Assembly (NCBI RefSeq): GCF_023008585.1
Contig: NZ_CP095392.1
Coordinates: 209,802-273,801 of the forward strand
Reading direction: 5' to 3'
Length of the DNA stretch: 64,000 nt
Source: Natribaculum breve
GTDB taxonomy: Archaea; Halobacteriota; Halobacteria; Halobacteriales; Natrialbaceae
The notes under the pieces: generated by a model
The model's input: the letters and a program-made list of their open reading frames with translations, nothing else
What the model was told of the DNA's origin: nothing
Databases searched by the model: none
Part shown: positions 1 to 8,759 of the stretch, piece by piece
How the letters are laid out: each line of letters begins with the position of its first letter
How positions within the stretch are numbered: position 1 is the first letter of the stretch
Translations under genes and position numbers: made by a program

Positions 1-474
1 GGCCGAGATACCGACGATCAATCCTGTCCAAGCGAACACGTACGCTGCCGAGAGCGTGAGAAATCCGAGGAACAACAGCGGGGAGAATTTGCCGTACTGG
101 AGGGTGTCGTATCCGACGACGAGCATGGTGGCGGCCAGGATTGGAACGAAAAGTGCGGTGGCGCGTCCGAGGACCATTCCTAGAACGAGGCCGGGACGGG
201 TTGTTTTGGTCCCAAGAAGTATTCGAGCGGTCCCGGATTCGCGTTCTCGAGTGATAGACCGGAAACTGATGACGGCAGCAGCGAATGGGACAATTATCAC
301 GGTCGTGGGCTGTGCATGTATCAGCGAAATCGCGTTGCCGATGATTCGAGTGGCTTCTGGGTCCGGTTTGGCTGATGCTCGACTGAGGACGATGAAACAC
401 AGGGCGACAATCCACGGAATCTTCCCGCGAAGATACCGTCGGCATTCAGTTCGTGCAATTGTGGTGGAGGGCAT
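1..474 (-). CDS. ABC-2 type transporter permease, 3' end outside window
   Basis: Reading the minus strand from an ATG at 474 gives 158 uninterrupted codons that run off the window edge. The protein starts MPSTTIARTECRRY and has hydrophobic stretches near residues 20-30, 52-75 and 115-157. Between the first two lies a segment with ITRERESGTARILLG, typical of haloarchaeal ABC-2 / NosY-like permeases, where a helix-flanking RESGT motif is common. It would be the membrane subunit of an ATP-driven exporter; the ATPase partner is not in the window. The plus-strand reading frame over the same bases is a shadow. The family call rests on motif and topology only. Confidence 0.75.
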   Translation of the reverse strand, partial: MPSTTIARTECRRYLRGKIPWIVALCFIVLSRASAKPDPEATRIIGNAISLIHAQPTTVIIVPFAAAVISFRSITRERESGTARILLGTKTTRPGLVLGMVLGRATALFVPILAATMLVVGYDTLQYGKFSPLLFLGFLTLSAAYVFAWTGLIVGISA

Positions 475-727
475 GCTTGAGTATTTAACTCGAATATGTC
501 TAATTGGACTTGACTAATCTGTGCCGCTCATGCGGAGAGTCAGTCATTTTTATCTGGCAGTTGCTTTTTGTAGCGGAGATCTATGTAGAGACTAAGAAAG
601 TCCATCACCTGCCTTGGGCGTGTCTCAAAGGGGACTCTGGCCATATATTCATGTGCAGTCTATGGGTACAAAAAGTTTATGTGTTCGATATTCTGACAGG
701 TTGGGGTTCTGTGGTTACTCTCGGATT

Positions 728-2130
728 CATCCGTCTTTAGTTAGGAGACAGATCGCGTGACAGCGGTGGCTTATCGAGGTTACTTTTCGAGAGGAGTGAG
801 GAGGCAACGGCTGTGCACACCAAGACCTCCTCATCTCGGATTATGCGTCGGCTCACTACACTGTTTCCCTCTGAGTTCCTCGAAGAGCACGCCGAGGAAC
901 TCGGCGTGGTCGAACGTGACCGCAAACTCCAGATCCCTGCCTTCGTCTGGTCGTTCGTGTTCGGCTTCGCCGCAGGCGAAAGCCGAACACTCGCTGGCTT
1001 CAGACGAAGCTACAACGCTACCGCTGACGAGCCGATCTCTCCAGGCGGTTTCTATAACCGGTTAACGCCCTCGCTTGCGGAGTATCTCCGCGACCTCGTC
1101 GAGGTCGCGCTCGACGAGGTCGCTGTCCCGGATACAGTCGATGCAGATTTTGACCGATTCCGTGATGTGATGGTCGCTGACGGGACAATCCTGCGGTTAC
1201 ATCGGTTTCTCGCTGATGAGTACGAACCACGGAAAGGGGAGCAGGGTGGAGCGCGGCTCCACCTGCTCCACAATGTCACCGACCAGACGATCGACCGGTT
1301 CAGCGTCACTGATGAAAAAGCACACGACAGCACGGAGTTTGACACGGGTCCGTGGCTCAAAGACCGGTTGGTACTGTTCGATCAAGCGTACTTCAAGTAC
1401 CGCCGTTTCGCACTGATCGACGAGAATGACGGCTACTTCGTGAGTCGGCTCAAATCAAACGTAAACCCGGTGATAACCGGAGAATTACGGGAATGGCGTG
1501 GCGACGCCATTCCCTTGGAGGGTGAGAAGATCCACGACGTGGTTGATGACCTCTATCGGCAGTATATCGATGTTGAGGTCGAAGCAGAATTCCAGCGCAG
1601 AGAGTATGCAGGGACGCAGTCGTGGGACACGAAGACGTTCCGCGTCGTCGGCGTCCGCAACAAGGACGCCGACGACTACCATCTGTATATCACGAATCTC
1701 CCGCGAGAAGAGTTCTTACCGGCAGACCTAGCGACGATCTACCGCTGCAGATGGGAAGTTGAGTTGTTGTTCCGCGAACTCAAGACGCAGTACTCGTTGG
1801 ACGAGTTTTCCACGAGCAAGAAGCACGTCGTTGAGATACTGCTGTATGCGGCGTTGCTGTCACTGCTGGTTAGCCGTGATCTGTTGGATCTGGTCACTGA
1901 GCAGGCAGACGATGAGCTCGTGTTCCCACCAGAACGCTGGGCGGCGACCTTCCGGTCGCACGCCCAGCTCATTCTCCACGAACTCGGTGAACACCTTGGC
2001 TACTCTCCGCCACCGTTGCTGGAACGGTTGATCGACGACGCTCAGAAGATACACCAACAACGACCGATACTCCAAGAGAGGCTCGCTACCGCTACACAAC
2101 CGAGGACTGAGGCCTAACTAAAGACCAATG
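728..2130 (+). mobile_element. ISH8-type insertion sequence (IS4 family), complete
   Basis: The 1403-bp element is bounded by imperfect terminal inverted repeats: left CATCCGTCTTTAGTTAGG, right (complement) CATTGGTCTTTAGTTAGG. It is flanked by a perfect 10-bp direct repeat CTCTCGGATT at 718-727 and 2131-2140. The length, the 10-bp duplication and the transposase all fit the ISH8 group. The perfect duplication implies a recent, simple insertion, just past the end of a Fic gene remnant. Confidence 0.93.
813..2117 (+). CDS. ISH8-type IS4 family transposase
   Basis: 434-residue DDE transposase filling the ISH8 copy. The IS4 signature Y-x2-R-x3-E-x6-K is seen as YRCRWEVELLFRELK near residue 315. 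The first catalytic Asp is probably in the MVADGTILR stretch (about residue 115) and the second in LVLFDQAYF (about residue 190). It starts at a GTG; an ATG ten codons in (843, MRRLTTLFPSEF) is an equally plausible start. It is full length for the family and has no frameshift, so the element may be active. Confidence 0.93.
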   Translation: MHTKTSSSRIMRRLTTLFPSEFLEEHAEELGVVERDRKLQIPAFVWSFVFGFAAGESRTLAGFRRSYNATADEPISPGGFYNRLTPSLAEYLRDLVEVALDEVAVPDTVDADFDRFRDVMVADGTILRLHRFLADEYEPRKGEQGGARLHLLHNVTDQTIDRFSVTDEKAHDSTEFDTGPWLKDRLVLFDQAYFKYRRFALIDENDGYFVSRLKSNVNPVITGELREWRGDAIPLEGEKIHDVVDDLYRQYIDVEVEAEFQRREYAGTQSWDTKTFRVVGVRNKDADDYHLYITNLPREEFLPADLATIYRCRWEVELLFRELKTQYSLDEFSTSKKHVVEILLYAALLSLLVSRDLLDLVTEQADDELVFPPERWAATFRSHAQLILHELGEHLGYSPPPLLERLIDDAQKIHQQRPILQERLATATQPRTEA

Positions 2131-2138
2131 CTCTCGGA

Positions 2139-2395
2139 TTATGGTGATTCGACGATAGCCAGTATTTCAGAAGCTCGGTAGACCTTCCCGCGTTGTTTCC
2201 CCGTGATTTCGTCAATAATCCCATCTTCGGATAACATATCGATGGCGTTGTAGACTGATTTCATCGATCGACCAGTCGCTTCCTGAGCGCGAACTGCCTG
2301 CAGATACGGTTCCGCAAAGAGATGGGTTACGACGTCGCGAATAGCTGGATACCCCTCGTACTGCTCCAGATACGTAGCCGAAACTCTAGAAAAAA
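2139..2395 (-). pseudogene. Fic family protein, C-terminal remnant
   Basis: The minus strand encodes only the tail of a Fic/DOC protein: the linker YLEQYEGYPAIRDVV followed by a winged-helix segment (MKSVYNAIDMLSEDG, then EITGKQRGKVYRASEIL), which is the usual C-terminus of archaeal and bacterial Fic proteins that AMPylate or otherwise modify targets. The catalytic HPFxxGNGR core is absent, because the upstream sequence switches to an unrelated subtilisin fragment near 2400. The stop codon overlaps the ISH8 target duplication, so ISH8 landed at the gene's very end. Family call by motif; it cannot be functional as it stands. Confidence 0.65.
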
Positions 2396-2418
2396 CGCTT
2401 ACCACTAATCCTGAAGAA

Positions 2419-2600
2419 GTGGCGTTGCCGTATCCACGCAATTTGATTTACTCAACGCTCCCCGTGTCCGACGACGGTGAGGCGCGCTACGGGTGGAAGA
2501 TTGGCACCTCAATGGCTGCCCCACAGGTGACTTGGCTCGTAGCACTTGTGAGAGAGATAGCCCCCAATGCAAACGCTAAACAGGTCCGATCATTAAAACG
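2419..2600 (+). pseudogene. S8 (subtilisin-like) peptidase fragment
   Basis: About 60 codons include the catalytic-serine block GTSMAAPQVTWLVALVRE followed by IAPNANAKQVRSL, characteristic of the end of a subtilisin-type domain. The Asp and His blocks are missing, and the reading frame runs directly into an IS5 transposase fragment near 2603. It is a scrap left by rearrangement and lies head-to-head with the Fic scrap. Confidence 0.7.
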
Positions 2601-2602
2601 CG

Positions 2603-2902
2603 GGCGATCTGCGGTCTCTTGCCGCCGACAAGGGCTACGACAAGCAGTCACTCCGCAAAGCCCTCCGTGAACTCGACATCAGACCCCTGATCAAACATCG
2701 TATCTTCGCCCCGTACGATCACGCGCACAACGCCAGAATTGACGATACCCGATACAATCAGCGCTCTATGGCCGAAACTGTGAACTCGGCTGTCAAGCGC
2801 TCGCTCGGCTTCGCCGTGCGAGCGCGGTCTTGGTTCCGTGAGTTCCGAGAAATCGCTCTAATGTGTGTCGTCTATAACATCAAGCGAGCCGTGAAACAGT
2901 GA
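2603..2902 (+). pseudogene. IS5 family transposase, C-terminal fragment
   Basis: A 99-codon reading frame without a start encodes ADKGYDKQSLRKALRELDI, then IDDTRYNQRSMAETVNS and a terminal CVVYNIKRAVKQ. This is the last third of a haloarchaeal IS5-type DDE transposase; the E of the DDE triad sits in AETVNSAVKR. The stop is at 2900-2902, followed by an end-like sequence CCGCCGTATGGCGATTCA at 2909-2926 that recurs at 21400-21422. The 5' two-thirds are lost. Confidence 0.8.
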
Positions 2903-2951
2903 ATTCCACCGCCGTATGGCGATTCAACACGGCCCATCAAAGAGACTATCT

Positions 2952-4199
2952 CTATGCTGTTTTTTGATCTCTTGCATCTCGAATGCTATTATGAAGTTGT
3001 GATCGAGACGGCAGATGTGCAAGGATAATTGATTCTTTATTTGTCTCAATCACGATGGTCTGAGTATCATACTTAGAATCTACATATCGCTCCTCGACAG
3101 AAATAGAGCGAATCTTGTCGAGATCGATTCTCCATTGGGCTCGCTTGAGTACTCGATCGTAACCAACCAGCTCATCCTCATAAAGTCGATAAGACATCCA
3201 GCGATACGACAGAAGATATTCTCCCACTTTCAATGGATAGAAAGTAACGCCAATAGAGACCGTTATGAGAACAATAAACGGAATGACCACGTTCGCACCT
3301 CCTCCAAGTGCGAGGACCGTAGCAAAGAAAATGAATATCCAATAAGGGATGAGAAGATCGCTAACAGCAGCAAACAATAGTGCTGACACAATCGTCGATC
3401 GCTGATTAGTATGAACCTCATCAAGCGGGACTCCACATGGACCTGATATCCAATCAGGATCAGAATACGTTGGCGAAAGTCCAAGCCCCTCCTGTACAAT
3501 ATTATCTCCCCAATGGAGTTGCTCAGGCCTGTATCGAAGTAATTCATAGCCAACCTTGAGACCAAAGAGCCCCCACGCTAATGCTTCAGGATCCGCTACT
3601 TCTGCTCTCGAGAGAAAGACGAGAAATCCGATGATTACGAAATATTCGATCGCTTGTCTGTTTAACATTCCGGCAGAACACTCCTCATATTGATTTTTGC
3701 CAAAGAAGACGTCTCTCACCTCTACCAGATGCCGATAAGAGACAATAGTTGCAAAAACGAGAAGTGGTCCAACTGTACCAATTTGCAAAGTATATGCATT
3801 CTCAAGTATCGAAAACTGCGATTCAATAACTATTAGCAGTCCAATCATCCCCCATCCAAGCCCAAGCATCAGATATGGCAATAGATTCGGAAGATTACGG
3901 GGGTAAAGGGGAGGAAACCCATCTGTAAGCCTTATGCCGCCTCGTTTGTTGGTATACCCCTCAAATCGGATCGTAAGTTGGCCTCTAAATTGGAATTCGA
4001 ATACTTTCTTTGAAAAGAGGCTCTTTACTAGGGAAAACACAAGAACGAGCCCGATTTCTACCCAATAAAAAGTGCCCAGTTCTACTGATGTCCAATCAAA
4101 ATAAACGATACCAACGACAGGAAGAAGATTAGCTATACAAAATATAAGATAGACAGAGACCAGCCTCTTGTGGTCAAATAAGTATTTATCTATACTCAT
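2952..4199 (-). CDS. Membrane protein with DUF6498-like N-terminus and PH-like C-terminus
   Basis: 415 residues. The N-terminal half has several membrane helices and the pattern FYWVEIGLVLVFSLVKSLF, resembling DUF6498 proteins of haloarchaea. Further helix pairs lie near residues 105-150, 180-215 and 265-320. The last ~90 residues (from WMSYRLYEDELVGYDRVL) look like a bacterial PH-type (YdbS-like) domain. The start is preceded by an AT-rich TATA-like stretch (4205-4230). It lies about 50 bp downstream of, and on the same strand as, a truncated halocin-C8-like gene, so a role in that peptide's export or immunity is possible but is only inferred from position. Confidence 0.6.
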   Translation of the reverse strand: MSIDKYLFDHKRLVSVYLIFCIANLLPVVGIVYFDWTSVELGTFYWVEIGLVLVFSLVKSLFSKKVFEFQFRGQLTIRFEGYTNKRGGIRLTDGFPPLYPRNLPNLLPYLMLGLGWGMIGLLIVIESQFSILENAYTLQIGTVGPLLVFATIVSYRHLVEVRDVFFGKNQYEECSAGMLNRQAIEYFVIIGFLVFLSRAEVADPEALAWGLFGLKVGYELLRYRPEQLHWGDNIVQEGLGLSPTYSDPDWISGPCGVPLDEVHTNQRSTIVSALLFAAVSDLLIPYWIFIFFATVLALGGGANVVIPFIVLITVSIGVTFYPLKVGEYLLSYRWMSYRLYEDELVGYDRVLKRAQWRIDLDKIRSISVEERYVDSKYDTQTIVIETNKESIILAHLPSRSQLHNSIRDARDQKTA

Positions 4200-4248
4200 A
4201 TTTATAGAACTATATCCAAAAATATAAAAAGTGTCGATTGGCTCTAAC

Positions 4249-4483
4249 TTAGCATAGATCCACTATGCTGCATGCTGTTTTTGCGTTGTCAGATGTATTG
4301 ACATAGTTGAAGACGATATCTAGGAATGCAGCACACGTTACAGTTCCGACCGGGCCAGCAATCAACGAACTTGCCCCACAGAGAGCGGTTGCAGCTAAGC
4401 TAGTGCCGATATCCCATGCTATTCGCGCAACTGCTGCACAAGCTGCACAACTCTCGACAGAATCATTCAGATCAACTAATTGC
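4249..4483 (-). pseudogene. Halocin C8-like bacteriocin precursor, 5' end removed by IS66
   Basis: Minus-strand codons from the IS66 boundary to TAA at 4249 give a Cys/Ala/Gly-rich peptide. It contains SCAACAAVARIAW, GPVGTVTCAAFLDIV and a terminal KTACSIVDLC. From memory, mature halocin C8 has the same order: a CxxC near the start, a central PVAGLSCLGFVEIV block, and an ...EACNRAGLC end. This copy keeps six cysteines against ten in halocin C8. The N-terminal precursor part (signal and, in HalC8, the immunity portion) is missing because an IS66 copy begins at 4484 and unrelated sequence lies beyond it. The call rests on pattern similarity. Confidence 0.65.
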
Positions 4484-6060
4484 GTAGTTGGATAGCGATT
4501 TGCCGTCAGACCGATTTCGTAGCAGTCTCATGAATGGTCTCTCAATAGTGAACCAAGTGTGTCGCTGGGGATTGGCGGATCGCCGGAATCGATAGATTCC
4601 GCGATCCGCACCGAGAACAGTACGTATCTCCGCCAGCAACTCGTCGTCCAAAAGCTTGAGAACCGTCTTCTCCGTCGCCAACTCACTGCAAAGCAACAGC
4701 AGATAGAGGAACTTGAGACTCGCCTCAAGCGGTACGAAAACCCAAACACACCACCCAGTAAGCAGGGTGGCGCGGCTGGATCACCTGGTAACGATGACAG
4801 CGACGAGGAAGAGAACGAAGACCAAGGGGACGACGCTGGCGGCGACGCTGACGCCGCCAGCGACTCCTCTCCAGGACGTGACGAAGGTCACGAGGGAGCA
4901 ACTCGGCCACCTCCGGAACCAGAGGAGACTATTCAAGTCGATCAGGGATATTGCCCAGACTGTGAGCAGACACTCTCTAACCCGGACAGCTACGTCTCAC
5001 GGACGATTATCGATATACCACTCCCCATTCCAACCACTGTCACCGAGTACGAACTCGGCAAACACCACTGTTCCTGTGGAAACGAGGTCGTTGCTGAACA
5101 TCCTGACTGCCCGGAAACCGGGCGGTTTGGGCCAAATATCATGGCCCAAACCGCCCTTGGAAGGTTCCATCAGCGACTTCCAAACCGCAAGCAAGCGGAG
5201 CTGTTTGAGTGGGAACTCGATACCCCCATCTCTCACCGGACGATCTACAACCTGACCAAGCGGGTCGCAGACCGGCTGCGACCCGCGTATGAAGACGTCA
5301 AAGCCCGTATCCGGGAGAGTGACGTCGTCTACTGCGATGAAACGGGCTTTCCTGTTGACGGAGAGCAACACTGGGTATGGACGTTCGTGACTGACGAGGA
5401 AGTGCTGTTCTGGGTTGACGAGAGTCGAGGAAGCCAGGTGTTAGAAGACGTCCTCGGCGAGGAATTCGCCGAGGACTCGACGCTCAGCTGTGACGGCTGG
5501 TCGGCGTACCGGAGTTATCACACGAAACTCCAGCGGTGCTGGGCGCATCTGTTGCGGGAGGCGGCGTACGTTGCTGAACGGCACGAGGAAGCAGAGTGGC
5601 TCTCTAGGCAGTTGCACGATCTCCACGATGACTTAACGGCGTTCGACGAGGAGGACCCATCCGCCTCCGCCCGCGAGCAGATGCGGGCGGAGGCGTCGTT
5701 ACACTTGGAAGGGCTGATCAGGGAGGAGTATGAGTCACAGGAGGTTCAGAAGCTGATCGAGAAGATCAGGAACGGGTCAGGCCACTGGCTGACGTTCGTT
5801 ACAGAGCCAGACGTCGATTCGACGAATAATCGCGCAGAGCGCGCTCTGCGCGAGCAAGTGGTGCTGCGAAAGATGTTCCGGACCCTCCGCTCAGCCGAAG
5901 GGGTCCAGATTCATGAGACGATCACGACCATGTTGGCCACGTGGAAACGGCGAGGACTTGACCCGCCTGAACAGCTCCAGTCTATCCTTGGCGGGAAAGA
6001 ACCCAGATCGGGATGAGAGGCATCACTGATCGGTAGATTCTGGTCACGCTATCCAACTAC
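4484..6060 (+). mobile_element. IS66 family insertion sequence, copy 1
   Basis: 1577 bp with terminal inverted repeats GTAGTTGGATAGCG (left, from 4484) and the same 14 bases on the complement at the right end (to 6060). It contains one IS66 transposase gene and no TnpA/TnpB accessory genes. The 8-bp flanks (CTAATTGC and CATTATAC) do not match, so the element has probably taken part in an adjacent deletion or recombination that also removed the 5' end of the halocin-like gene. Confidence 0.88.
4559..6016 (+). CDS. IS66 family transposase
   Basis: 485 residues. Order: N-terminal coiled coil (LRQQLVVQKLENRLLRRQL), the IS66 linker NPNTPPSKQ, an acidic low-complexity stretch, a zinc-binding segment (CPDCEQTL and HHCSCGNEV), then the DDE core. 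The catalytic blocks are visible: CDETGFPVDGEQHWVW (first D), SCDGWSAYRSYHTKLQRCWAH (second D) and TNNRAERALR (E). All three acidic residues are intact, unlike the second IS66 copy at 45.3 kb. It starts at a GTG. Confidence 0.93.
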   Translation: MSLGIGGSPESIDSAIRTENSTYLRQQLVVQKLENRLLRRQLTAKQQQIEELETRLKRYENPNTPPSKQGGAAGSPGNDDSDEEENEDQGDDAGGDADAASDSSPGRDEGHEGATRPPPEPEETIQVDQGYCPDCEQTLSNPDSYVSRTIIDIPLPIPTTVTEYELGKHHCSCGNEVVAEHPDCPETGRFGPNIMAQTALGRFHQRLPNRKQAELFEWELDTPISHRTIYNLTKRVADRLRPAYEDVKARIRESDVVYCDETGFPVDGEQHWVWTFVTDEEVLFWVDESRGSQVLEDVLGEEFAEDSTLSCDGWSAYRSYHTKLQRCWAHLLREAAYVAERHEEAEWLSRQLHDLHDDLTAFDEEDPSASAREQMRAEASLHLEGLIREEYESQEVQKLIEKIRNGSGHWLTFVTEPDVDSTNNRAERALREQVVLRKMFRTLRSAEGVQIHETITTMLATWKRRGLDPPEQLQSILGGKEPRSG

Positions 6061-6097
6061 CATTATACTGCTTTCTGATTGAATTTTGCTCGTTCGA

Positions 6098-6550
6098 TCA
6101 GTTCATTAGAGAGAGACGGTCATTTCGGCGTCTGAACACTGCTATGGTCTGTTTCCACAATGTACCAAGGATGACCGCCAGCGTACCGAGTGTGAGGGCC
6201 GACCCAGCTCCAATAAGAAGCCCGTAGCCGAACTTTTCTAACTGCGACGGGGGCTGACCTGTATAGGCAATCCCAATAACGGACACAGCCCCGAATAGCA
6301 GACCGAATGGAATCGCATATGAATATAATACGCTATACCCCCAAGCGGTCGGTAATGCTGCCACGACGATAATTATAGCACTGAGGCTCCACAGACCATA
6401 TACGGCCAATATATCGAGTACTGAGCCACTCCCATCTATGAGTTGCGCGTATCGAACGAATCCGGCCCCAAACATCGTACTTCCGAGGATAACACCCAGA
6501 AGTTTCCGGATGGGGAGAGCTTCGTGACGGGTGAGCCGATCAGGGAGCAT
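6098..6550 (-). CDS. Small four-helix membrane protein, unknown
   Basis: 150 residues with four predicted transmembrane helices (about residues 18-36, 46-68, 75-95 and 105-133) and a basic C-terminus (FRRRNDRLSLMN). The start codon at 6550 is preceded on the minus strand by a short AT-rich stretch. No family was recognised. It sits alone between an IS66 copy and an IS5 remnant. Confidence 0.55.
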   Translation of the reverse strand: MLPDRLTRHEALPIRKLLGVILGSTMFGAGFVRYAQLIDGSGSVLDILAVYGLWSLSAIIIVVAALPTAWGYSVLYSYAIPFGLLFGAVSVIGIAYTGQPPSQLEKFGYGLLIGAGSALTLGTLAVILGTLWKQTIAVFRRRNDRLSLMN

Positions 6551-6624
6551 GGGGTATTGTTGTACCCGGTCTTAAAAGAAGTTTGCCTGTACTGAATGAT
6601 AGGTGAGTCCTCTCTATTGAACGT

Positions 6625-6978
6625 TCAGAGTGCCTTTTCGAGGTTGTGAATGAGACAGCCGACAACGAGTTCACGGAACTGCTTCCACCAGCGTCGTGAT
6701 CGGATGAATGCGCCATATTTCCGTTTCAGGCGAGGCGCCATATTTCCGTTTCAGGCGAGAGTTCACAGTCTCATTCTGACTCCGTTGGCCGTAGAGGTCG
6801 TCGTCCAACCGAGCGTTCCATGCCTTGTGGAGTGACGAAAATTCTCGGTGCTTGATTAGGGACGAATGCCATCTTCACGAGCTAACGCGCGAATCTGCTG
6901 GTCGTTGTATCCCTTATCGCCGAGGAGCACCGCTACTTCACCAGCATTTCGTTTAATGAGCGATGGCGCGATCTTTGA
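6625..6978 (-). pseudogene. IS5 family transposase, 3' portion, split by IS630
   Basis: The minus strand encodes KIAPSLIKRNAGEVAVLLGD, then (after a one-base loss at GIRP) IKHREFSSLHKAWNARLD and, at the end, FIRSRRWWKQFRELVVG with a stop at 6625. It is the C-terminal half of an IS5-type transposase. It carries two frame errors: a missing base near 6865 and a 25-bp tandem duplication at about 6712-6761 (unit GCGCCATATTTCCGTTTCAG plus GCGAG). The N-proximal part continues at 8104 on the far side of an IS630 element; removing that element and one TCA restores KHDS-KIAPS in frame. Confidence 0.82.
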
Positions 6979-8100
6979 TAGTGTCTAGGGAAATGTTTTA
7001 CCTATAGAGACACTGGTATTGGTAATGGATCGGCTCGACGACATCACGCTCGAAGAACTCTATGATCTAAAGGACCAGATCGACAAAGGGAAGCCGCGAG
7101 AACGTGTTCTCGCGGCGATTGGGCGTAAGCAGGGCGATCAACTGGAGACACTAGCTGATCGCCACGGTGTTGTCGAGAAAACGATTCGCAACTGGCTCGA
7201 TCGGTTCGAGGAAGAACCGATCGAGCAGGCACCGTACGACGCTCCTCGACCAGGAGGTCCAGCAAAAATCGAGGGCGAAGACCGTGAGCAACTGTTCGAA
7301 CAACTGCAACAGCCGCCGACCGAACTCGGCTACGACCAGCAAGCGTGGTCAGCGAAACTGTTGCTTCATCACGCCAAAGAGGAATACGGCGTCGAATACC
7401 ACGAAACCTACGCGTACGACTTGCTGAAAGAGGCCGGGCTGTCCTTGCGGACAGCACGGCCTCAACATCATGAAGCCGACCCTGAAGAGAAAGCCGAGTT
7501 CCAAGAAACAGTCGAAAAAAACGACCCGAACTAACCGACAAAACCGTCGTTGTTGTCGATCAGTTCACCAAACACGTCGGAACTGTCCAACGACGTGGCT
7601 TCTACCCGATTGGCTCAAATCCGACAATAGAGGTTGCAACGTCGTGGGATTCAGTGACCGTGCTGGGCGCTGTCACCGACGACGGTGACAGCTTCTTCTG
7701 CTGGACAGAAGAGAATCTCACACGGAACCATGGGATTCGGCTGTTAGAGGCGTTAACCGAGCGGTTCGGTGAGGAGTTAGTGGTGTTTCTGGATCGAGCG
7801 GGCTACTTCTATGCGAGGGATCTCTGGGAGCACGTGAGTGGTGAGCGCGAGACCGAAACTGTCGGAGACAGTTCGGTCTCGTGCGTGCGCGGAGACGATC
7901 TCGAAGTCTGGTACTTCCCGTCAAAACTCCCCGAATTGAACGCCGTCGAAGGGTGTTGGGACCAGCTGCAAGAGTGGTTCAAGTATCGACTCGTCCCTGA
8001 TCTCTCGTCGCTGAAAGACTACATCTCACGAGGTGTAAAAACAATCAGCGAACCCAGCATTTGGCCGTATCTTACCGGTAAAGATTCGAACTAATCACTA
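6979..8100 (+). mobile_element. IS630-type element, copy 1
   Basis: 1122 bp beginning TAGTGTCTAGGG and ending (complement) TAGTGATTAGTT, with further matches (TTTACC) inside, so the inverted repeats are imperfect over about 24 bp. It is flanked by TGA at 6976-6978 and 8101-8103. It interrupts an IS5 transposase gene whose frame is restored only if the element, including its terminal TA at each end, and one TGA copy are removed. Confidence 0.85.
7025..8094 (+). CDS. IS630 family transposase (two frames, predicted -1 frameshift)
   Basis: ORF A (7025-7534, ATG at 7025) encodes the HTH part (LETLADRHGVVEKTIRNWLD) and ends VEKNDPN-stop. ORF B follows in the -1 frame and encodes the DDE catalytic domain: VVVVDQFTKHVG, VVFLDRAGYFYARDLW and LPELNAVEGCWDQL supply D, D and E. 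The overlap holds A AAA AAC at 7515-7521, a canonical slippery heptamer; slipping back one base joins the frames as ...VEKN-RPELTDKTVV. The ATG at 7654 inside ORF B is therefore unlikely to be the true start. Confidence 0.85.
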
Positions 8101-8103
8101 TGA

Positions 8104-8262
8104 GTCGTGTTTTCTGGTCGTCGTCACGTGGAGATCAAGGATGGCATTCGCTCTGGTATCCACGAGAAGTGAGTTCAACACAGGTCGTTCGAACTGCTTG
8201 GTATCTGTCAGGACTGGCATGGCCGACTCAGAGTGTGTGTCTCTCAGTCGTTGGTTTCGTTC
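8104..8262 (-). pseudogene. IS5 family transposase, central portion
   Basis: The minus strand reads NSLLVDTRANAILDLHVTTT and then RKHDS, at which point IS630 copy 1 begins. It is the block around the second catalytic Asp of an IS5-type transposase and matches the portion at 6625-6978. The 5' third of the gene is absent; the sequence merges with the end of the lipoprotein gene near 8260. Confidence 0.72.
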
Positions 8263-8759
8263 GCGCTTCGATAGGCCTGACACCCACCGTCGTTCTCTGC
8301 GATAACGTGGCAGTCCTCTTCAACTTCGATAGCGAACGGCGGGGATTCGATGCCCTCACTGCGGAGACTACCATATCTAATGACAGTTATGACGCAATCG
8401 GGGACAGTATCGAACGGTGCCGCCAGCGGTTGGTTCAGCCACTCTTCATTATCTACTCGGGCACTTACGGTGTACTCCCCTTCAACAAACTCCCACGGGC
8501 ACTCAAGTACAAGTCCGGAAATATGCGGCAATGAGGTCTCATTGACGCTGTGCGAGGACCGGTGAACGATGTTTCCGTCTCGTTCAACACGAACGCTAAA
8601 CTTATGACTGTTCTCAGTATCGTAATTTTCGATAGCAAGCAGCCCCAGTTTTGTTGAAGTGTCTGGTGGCAAAAGTCGGTCAAGACATCCACTCATCGCA
8701 GATGTGCCGACGGTAGCAACAGTTCCAAGGAGGGCACGACGGTTCACATCAATTTTCAT
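8244..8759 (-). CDS. Tat-exported lipoprotein, unknown function
   Basis: 171 residues. The N-terminus MKIDVNRRALLGTVATVGTS has a twin-arginine signal, followed by the lipobox-like SGC at residues 23-25, typical of haloarchaeal lipoproteins exported by Tat and lipid-anchored. The rest looks like a beta-sandwich (alternating hydrophobic residues) and has no recognised domain. The last few codons may derive from the adjacent IS5 remnant, so the natural C-terminus could have been lost. Confidence 0.7.
   Translation of the reverse strand: MKIDVNRRALLGTVATVGTSAMSGCLDRLLPPDTSTKLGLLAIENYDTENSHKFSVRVERDGNIVHRSSHSVNETSLPHISGLVLECPWEFVEGEYTVSARVDNEEWLNQPLAAPFDTVPDCVITVIRYGSLRSEGIESPPFAIEVEEDCHVIAENDGGCQAYRSANETND

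Noticed and set aside
504..740. 78-codon plus-strand frame before ISH8
   Set aside because: Composition (Cys/Trp-rich, few acidic residues) is unlike haloarchaeal proteins, and the frame runs through the ISH8 border.
4307..4495. Plus-strand 62-codon frame before IS66 copy 1
   Set aside because: It is antisense to the halocin-like peptide remnant, which has the recognisable Cys pattern.
7654..8094. ORF B of IS630 copy 1 as an independent gene from ATG 7654
   Set aside because: Family-conserved sequence (VVVVDQFTKHVG) lies upstream of this ATG in the same frame, so a frameshift fusion with ORF A is favoured.
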